Source: Streptomyces sp. MJM8645
GTDB lineage: Bacteria; Actinomycetota; Actinomycetes; Streptomycetales; Streptomycetaceae
Assembly (NCBI RefSeq): GCF_001625365.1
Contig: NZ_LJJF01000001.1
Location: 5,636,501 to 5,700,500 of the forward strand
Direction of reading: 5' to 3'
Length of the DNA: 64,000 bases
Part shown: one piece after another, positions 59,757 through 64,000 of the stretch
How positions within the stretch are numbered: the stretch's first letter is position 1
Layout of the letters: each line of letters starts with the position of its first letter
Notes under the pieces: generated by a model
Databases searched by the model: none
What the model was told of the DNA's origin: nothing
The model's input: only the letters and a program-made list of their open reading frames with translations
Made by a program: the position numbers and the translations under genes

Positions 59757-60596
59757 ATGAACGCTGTCACCCCGCGCCCCGCCGAGCGCACGGCCCGGCC
59801 CCGGCACTACCTGATGTGCCGCCCCAGCCACTTCGAGGTCACCTACGCGATCAACCCGTGGATGGACCCGGCGAAGCCGGTCGACACCGGGCTCGCCGTG
59901 GCGCAGTGGGAGCGGCTGTACGCGCTCTACCAGGAGCTCGGTCACCGGGTCGACCTGATCGACCCGATCCCGGGCCTGCCCGACATGGTCTACGCGGCCA
60001 ACGGCGCCACCGTGGTGGACGGCAAGGTGCTCGGCGCCCGCTTCCGCAACGCCGAGCGGGCCGCCGAGGGCCCCGCCTACCTGGAGTGGTTCCGCGCCAA
60101 CGGCTACCCCGAGCTGCACGACCCGCAGCACGTCAACGAGGGCGAGGGCGACTTCCTGGTCACCGCCGAGTACGTGCTCGCCGGGCGGGGCTTCCGCAGC
60201 ACGCCGGCCGGCCACGCCGAGGCCCAGGAGTTCTTCGGGCGCCCGGTGATCGGCCTGGAGCTGATCGACCCGCGCTACTACCACCTGGACACCGCGCTGG
60301 CCGTGCTGGACGGCGACGAGATCATGTACAACCCGGAGGCCTTCTCCGCGGGCAGCCGCGAGGTGCTGGGCCGGCTGTTCCCCGACGCGGTGCTGGCCGA
60401 CGCCGGCGACGCCGCCGTGTTCGGCCTCAACGCGGTCAGCGACGGCCGGCACGTGTTCCTGCCGGAGGCGGCCACCGGCCTCGCCGACAAGCTGCGGGAG
60501 CGCGGCTTCGAGCCGATCGGCGTCGACCTGTCCGAGCTGCTCAAGGGCGGCGGCAGCGTCAAGTGCTGCACGCTGGAGCTGCGCCACCGGGCCTGA
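59757..60596 (+). CDS. ddaH: Dimethylargininase/arginine deiminase-family hydrolase
   Basis: A 279-residue guanidine-modifying-superfamily protein of usual DDAH length. It opens with HYLMCRPSHFEVTYAINPWM and has MVYAANGATV, NEGEGDFLV, a His in RYYHLDTAL and the nucleophile Cys near the C-terminus in GGGSVKCCTLELR. The family hydrolyses N-methylated arginine, and in some members arginine, to citrulline. ATG at 59757 is chosen because GAGGAG lies 9-14 bases upstream; the frame is open upstream to 59580 but that stretch is Pro/Arg-rich and unlike the family. It may supply citrulline or ornithine-type precursors for a basic residue, or be a housekeeping arginine-catabolism gene flanking the cluster. 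Confidence 0.88.
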   Translation: MNAVTPRPAERTARPRHYLMCRPSHFEVTYAINPWMDPAKPVDTGLAVAQWERLYALYQELGHRVDLIDPIPGLPDMVYAANGATVVDGKVLGARFRNAERAAEGPAYLEWFRANGYPELHDPQHVNEGEGDFLVTAEYVLAGRGFRSTPAGHAEAQEFFGRPVIGLELIDPRYYHLDTALAVLDGDEIMYNPEAFSAGSREVLGRLFPDAVLADAGDAAVFGLNAVSDGRHVFLPEAATGLADKLRERGFEPIGVDLSELLKGGGSVKCCTLELRHRA

Positions 60597-60605
60597 CCGC
60601 CGCCC

Positions 60606-60669
60606 GTCCGCCCCTTCGCCCGCCCCCTCGTCCGCCCCTGTGACGGAGGGGCGGGCGAACGGGGCGGAC
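60606..60669. terminator. Long imperfect hairpin after the dimethylargininase gene
   Basis: Arms 60606-60626 and 60648-60669 pair over 21 positions with a single bulged base, starting 10 bases after the stop codon. A loop of about 21 bases separates them. It is probably the terminator of the plus-strand gene, and it is followed by a second hairpin. Confidence 0.75.
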
Positions 60670-60698
60670 TCGGGCCGTACGGTCACCCCGCACCAACG

Positions 60699-60746
60699 CG
60701 ACGGGCCGCGCGGGCCTCCCCCCGAGGAGGTCCGCGCGGCCCGTCG
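60699..60746. terminator. Perfect 15-bp hairpin between convergent genes
   Basis: Arms 60699-60713 and 60732-60746 are exact reverse complements over 15 bases. Inside the loop, CCTCC (60715-60719) can pair with GGAGG (60726-60730), extending the stem. It lies 48 bases beyond the trpD stop on the minus strand, so it probably ends the trp operon and may work in both directions. Confidence 0.85.
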
Positions 60747-60794
60747 GCGTCGCGCCCCGGTGCCGCCGCCCGACGACGGCGGCCCGGTGGCGGC

Positions 60795-61856
60795 TCAGTC
60801 CGGCCGCCCCGCGCGCGGCGGCCCGCTCTCGGCCCAGCGCTTCAGCAGGGCGGCCGCCGCGCCCGAGTCGACCGCCTCGGCGGCCCGGGGCAGCGCGGCC
60901 GCCAGCCGCTCGACGACCGGCTGTTCGGAGGGCGTCAGCGCCGCCAGGCCGGCCGCCGCGGACAGCAGGACGGCGTCGCGGACGGGGCCCTGCTCGCCGT
61001 CCAGGACGGCGTGGACCACGCCCGCGTTGTGGGCGGCGTCGCCGCCGCGCAGCGCGTCCGGGGCCGCCGTGGCGATCCCGAGTTCGCGCGGATCGAGCCG
61101 CTCCTGCACGAACCGGCCGGTGGTCGCCGTCCAGACCGTCGAGGTGGTGGAGACGGACAGTTCGTCGAGGCCGTCGTCGCCCCGGAAGACCAGCGCGTCC
61201 ACGCCCTGGCGGGCGAACACGGCGGCGATCAGCGGGCCCAGCCGGGGATCGGCGACGCCGACCGCCATGGCCGTGGGCGAGGCCGGGTTGGTCAGCGGGC
61301 CCAGCGCGTTGAACGCCGTCGGCACGCCCAACTCCTTGCGGGCGACGGCCGCGTGGCGGAACGCCGGGTGGAAGGCGGGGGCGAAGCAGAAGCCGATCCC
61401 GATCTCGCGCACCGAGCGGGCCACCTCCTCGGCCGAGAGCTCCAGCGCGATGCCGAGCCGCTCCAGCACGTCCGCCGAGCCGGAGGCGGAGGAGGCCGAG
61501 CGGTTGCCGTGCTTGACCACCCGGGCCCCGGCGGCGGCCGCCACGATCGCGGCCATGGTGGACACGTTCACGGTCTTCGCGCCGTCCCCGCCGGTGCCGA
61601 CGATGTCCAGCGTCGGCCCCGGCACGTCGACCCGCACCGTGTGCTCGCGCGCGGCCCGGACCAGCCCGTCGACCTCCTCGGCGGTCTCGCCCTTGGCCCG
61701 CAGCGCCACCAGGAACCCGGCCAGCTGCGCCGGCGCCGCCTCGCCGCGCATCACCCGGTCCATCGCCCAGGCGGTGTCGGCGGCGCTCAGGTCCGTCCCG
61801 CCGATCAGCGCCGCGAGCAGCTGCGGCCAGCTGCGCGATTCACCATTCCCTGTCAC
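60795..61856 (-). CDS. trpD: Anthranilate phosphoribosyltransferase
   Basis: A 353-residue enzyme that joins anthranilate to phosphoribosyl pyrophosphate in tryptophan synthesis. It has the PRPP-binding GTGGDGAKTVNVST (about residues 87-100), KHGNRSASSASGSADVLE and the later NPA(S/T) substrate region, at normal length. It is the last gene of a minus-strand trpE-trpG-trpD set, 40 bases after trpG. With no trpC, trpA or trpB beside it, it looks like an extra partial set that boosts tryptophan for the halogenase and NRPS. The GTG start has no strong ribosome-binding site. Confidence 0.93.
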   Translation of the reverse strand: MTGNGESRSWPQLLAALIGGTDLSAADTAWAMDRVMRGEAAPAQLAGFLVALRAKGETAEEVDGLVRAAREHTVRVDVPGPTLDIVGTGGDGAKTVNVSTMAAIVAAAAGARVVKHGNRSASSASGSADVLERLGIALELSAEEVARSVREIGIGFCFAPAFHPAFRHAAVARKELGVPTAFNALGPLTNPASPTAMAVGVADPRLGPLIAAVFARQGVDALVFRGDDGLDELSVSTTSTVWTATTGRFVQERLDPRELGIATAAPDALRGGDAAHNAGVVHAVLDGEQGPVRDAVLLSAAAGLAALTPSEQPVVERLAAALPRAAEAVDSGAAAALLKRWAESGPPRAGRPD

Positions 61857-61896
61857 TGGTCACCCATTCCGCTCGTCGATTCCGATGTGCGTGCGG

Positions 61897-62472
61897 TCAG
61901 CGCCCGGCGCCGACCGCGAGGAAGTTCTCCAGCAGCTGCATGCCGCCGGTGGTGGTGATGCTCTCGGGGTGGAACTGCACCGACTCGATGGGCAGGCTGC
62001 GGTGCCGCATGCCCATGACGTAGCCGTCGTCGTCGGCGGTCGCGGTGAGTTCCAGGTCCTCGGGCAGCGGCTGGGTGACGATCAGGGAGTGGTACCTGGT
62101 CGCGGTGAGGCTGTTTCCGAGGCCGGCGAACAGGCCGCGCCCGTCGTGCGTCACGGTGCTGGTGCGCCCGTGCATCAGCCGGTCGGCGACCTGGACCCGC
62201 CCGCCGAACGCCAGGCCGATCGCCTGGTGGCCCAGGCACACGCCGAGCAGCGGGACCTTCCCGGCGAAATGGTGGACGAGCTCGACGTGGCCGGAGGCCG
62301 CCGGGTGCCCGGGGCCGGGGCCGAGCACGACCGCGTCGGGCGCGGTCGCGGCCAGCTGCTCGGGGGTGCGGGTGTGCGAGCGGACCACCTCGGTGTCCGC
62401 GCCGAGCGCCCGCAGGTACTGGTCGATGATGTGGACGAAGCTGTCCCGCGCGTCCACCAGCAGAACCTTCAC
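61897..62472 (-). CDS. trpG: Anthranilate synthase glutamine amidotransferase subunit
   Basis: A 191-residue class I glutamine amidotransferase. It has GPGPGHP (oxyanion loop), the nucleophile Cys in GVCLGHQAI and the His-Glu pair in FHPESI. It supplies ammonia to the TrpE subunit. PabA proteins are close relatives; pairing with a TrpE-type large subunit and trpD favours TrpG. The GTG start overlaps the trpE stop by four bases (GTGA), so the subunits are coupled. Confidence 0.92.
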   Translation of the reverse strand: MKVLLVDARDSFVHIIDQYLRALGADTEVVRSHTRTPEQLAATAPDAVVLGPGPGHPAASGHVELVHHFAGKVPLLGVCLGHQAIGLAFGGRVQVADRLMHGRTSTVTHDGRGLFAGLGNSLTATRYHSLIVTQPLPEDLELTATADDDGYVMGMRHRSLPIESVQFHPESITTTGGMQLLENFLAVGAGR

Positions 62473-63968
62473 GCCGTCAACTCCTCACCCGTCAGCGCCC
62501 AGTAGGCGGCGCCCAGCTTCGCCAACGTCTCGTTCCACTCGCCCTCGGGGGTCGAGTCGGCGACGATCCCCGCGGAACTCTGCACGGAGTACACCGCGCC
62601 GTCGTGCGCGATCGTGCGGATGCACAGCGCCAGTTCGCTCCAGCCGCCGACGTCGATCAGGCCGACGGCGCCGGCGTAGGCCCCGCGCGGCTCCCGCTCG
62701 ATCTCGTGGATGATCTCCATGGCGCGCAGCTTGGGCGCGCCGGTCATGGTGCCGGCCGGGAAGGTCGCGCACAGCGACCGCCACACGTCGGCGTCCTCCT
62801 CCAGCTCGGCGCTGACCGTGGACACCAGGTGGAAGACGTGCGAGAAGGTCTCCACCACCATCAGGTCGTCGGCCGTCAGGGTGTGCGGCTTGCAGACCCG
62901 GCTGATGTCGTTGCGGGAGAGGTCGACCAGCATGACGTGCTCGGCCTGCTCCTTGGTGCTCGCCAGCAGGGCCTTGATCCGCCGCTCGTTCTCCTCCTCG
63001 TCCTGGTCGCGGCGCGTGGTGCCGGCGATCGGGCGCATCACGATCCGGCCGTCCTCGATCCGGAACAGCAGCTCGGGGCTGGCGCCGATCAGCGTGCCCT
63101 CGCCGTTCGGGAGCAGGTACATGTGCGGGGAGGGGTTGCGCGAGCGCAGCCGCCGGTAGACCTCGACCGGCGTCAGCGCGGTGCGGACGTCGATCCGGTG
63201 GCCGACCTGGATCTGGTAGATGTCGCCGACCCCGATGTGCTCCAGGCAGCGCCGGACCCAGCCGTGGAAGGTGTCGCGGTCCACGCTGTCGTGCACGGAC
63301 TGCGGACGGGCGGCCGGCGGGCACGCGGCCTGCGGCTCCTGCCCGGCCGCCTCCCGGGCCGCGCCCGCGAGGTCGTGCCGGCCGTGCTCGCCGAAGGCCG
63401 GGCTGTCGGCCGTCCGCAGGACCGGCGCGCCGTCGGTGCCGTAGTGCACGCTGTCGCGGAACAGCGTCAGCACGGCGTCCGGGCGGGCCGGCGGCAGCGC
63501 CCGGGCCGGCAGGTCCTCCATGTGCCAGGCCGCGTCGTAGCCGAACCGGGCCAGGAAGCCGAAGTGGAAGCGGTCGCCGGGCAGGCCCGGCTCCAGGCCG
63601 AACAGGCCCTGCGCGCGCCGCAGGAACTCCCAGACGCGGGCCGGGTCGGGGGCCTCCAGCCGCCCGGGGGCGTCCGCGGCGGGGGTGAGGCCCGCCGCCT
63701 CGGCGGTCGCCCGCAGCACCGGGGCGAGCTCCGCGATCCCGTCGATCTCCAGGTACGAGCCGTACAGCCGGATCTCGGCGAGCGGACCGCAGCCGAGCAC
63801 CGCGGGCCCGCCCTGCCGGCCGGACTCGGTCAGGCTCTCCAGCAGGTACACCTGCTCCGCGCCGAGCCGGTCGCCCAGCCGCGTGTACAGCTCCAGCGGG
63901 TCGTGCGGCGGCAGCGGCTCGGTGCCGAGCCGGACGGCGAACGGAGGGTGCGATGGCGCGTCTGGCAT
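62469..63968 (-). CDS. trpE: Anthranilate synthase large subunit
   Basis: About 499 residues of the chorismate-utilising family. PIAGTTRR identifies an anthranilate synthase, since aminodeoxychorismate synthases have Lys in place of this Ala. The catalytic stretches DLSRNDI, HVFHLVSTV, FPAGTMTGAPK and the C-terminal AGIVADS are present. LLES near the N-terminus is part of the tryptophan feedback site in TrpE, so regulation by Trp may be kept. I place the start at ATG 63968, which has GAGGA 5 bases upstream; an in-frame ATG at 63980 lies 12 bases earlier without a visible ribosome-binding site. The promoter lies outside the window. Confidence 0.92.
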   Translation of the reverse strand: MPDAPSHPPFAVRLGTEPLPPHDPLELYTRLGDRLGAEQVYLLESLTESGRQGGPAVLGCGPLAEIRLYGSYLEIDGIAELAPVLRATAEAAGLTPAADAPGRLEAPDPARVWEFLRRAQGLFGLEPGLPGDRFHFGFLARFGYDAAWHMEDLPARALPPARPDAVLTLFRDSVHYGTDGAPVLRTADSPAFGEHGRHDLAGAAREAAGQEPQAACPPAARPQSVHDSVDRDTFHGWVRRCLEHIGVGDIYQIQVGHRIDVRTALTPVEVYRRLRSRNPSPHMYLLPNGEGTLIGASPELLFRIEDGRIVMRPIAGTTRRDQDEEENERRIKALLASTKEQAEHVMLVDLSRNDISRVCKPHTLTADDLMVVETFSHVFHLVSTVSAELEEDADVWRSLCATFPAGTMTGAPKLRAMEIIHEIEREPRGAYAGAVGLIDVGGWSELALCIRTIAHDGAVYSVQSSAGIVADSTPEGEWNETLAKLGAAYWALTGEELTA

Positions 63969-64000
63969 CGGAATCCTCATCGTGAATGGCCGGCTGGGTA

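Noticed and set aside
62469..63968. Aminodeoxychorismate synthase (PabB) instead of TrpE
   Set aside because: The PIAGT motif has Ala where PabB-type enzymes have Lys, and trpD is in the same operon.

Overview
The window is very GC-rich actinomycete DNA. Codons end almost always in G or C, GTG starts are common, and neighbouring genes repeatedly overlap by four bases (ATGA or GTGA). It looks like Streptomyces or Kitasatospora. Nearly all of it is nonribosomal peptide synthetase (NRPS) and accessory biosynthesis, apparently two assembly lines side by side, followed by a small tryptophan operon. Substrate pockets quoted below (235/236/239/278/299/301/322/330/331) were aligned by eye to GrsA and are estimates.

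Region A (1 to about 31.7 kb) encodes a six-module NRPS. The order is the C-terminal part of a penicillin-binding-protein-type peptide cyclase (SurE-like), then C°-A-T-C-A-T (533-6877), C-A-T-E-C-A-T-E-C-A-T (6874-19350), C-A-T-E (19362-23972) and a type II thioesterase. No integral thioesterase ends the line; the last domain is an epimerase. That is the arrangement in which a SurE-type enzyme joins a C-terminal D-residue head to tail. A PyrH-like tryptophan 5-halogenase, a flavin reductase, a 2-isopropylmalate synthase, a cation/proton antiporter and a MocR-type regulator follow. Together they suggest a cyclic hexapeptide with Gly at position 1, a branched-chain or chain-extended D-residue at 3, a basic D-residue at 4 and D-5-chlorotryptophan at 6, in the ulleungmycin/longicatenamycin/desotamide family. 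This is inference.

Region B (31.7 to 59.5 kb) is a hybrid PKS-NRPS operon of unusual architecture. It starts with five genes for an ACP-bound glycerate-derived C2 unit: a KAS III-like enzyme, an ACP, an acyl-CoA dehydrogenase, an FkbH-like glyceryl-ACP synthase and a 3-hydroxyacyl-CoA dehydrogenase. No O-methyltransferase is present, which points to hydroxymalonyl-ACP. Then come a free-standing A-T protein, a KS-AT°-T-C protein whose AT has lost its catalytic serine, a C-A-T-C-TE protein with no A-T between the last C and the TE, and C-A(Thr)-T-C-T-E-C-A-T-C with an A-less middle module. An MbtH protein closes the operon. I do not recognise this assembly line; it is the best candidate for something undescribed.

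Region C (59.5 to 64 kb) holds a dimethylargininase-family gene, two strong hairpins between convergent genes, and trpE-trpG-trpD on the minus strand. The trp set is probably a dedicated supply of tryptophan for the halogenase. No tRNA, rRNA, CRISPR array or insertion sequence was seen, and no gap between genes exceeds about 260 bases.
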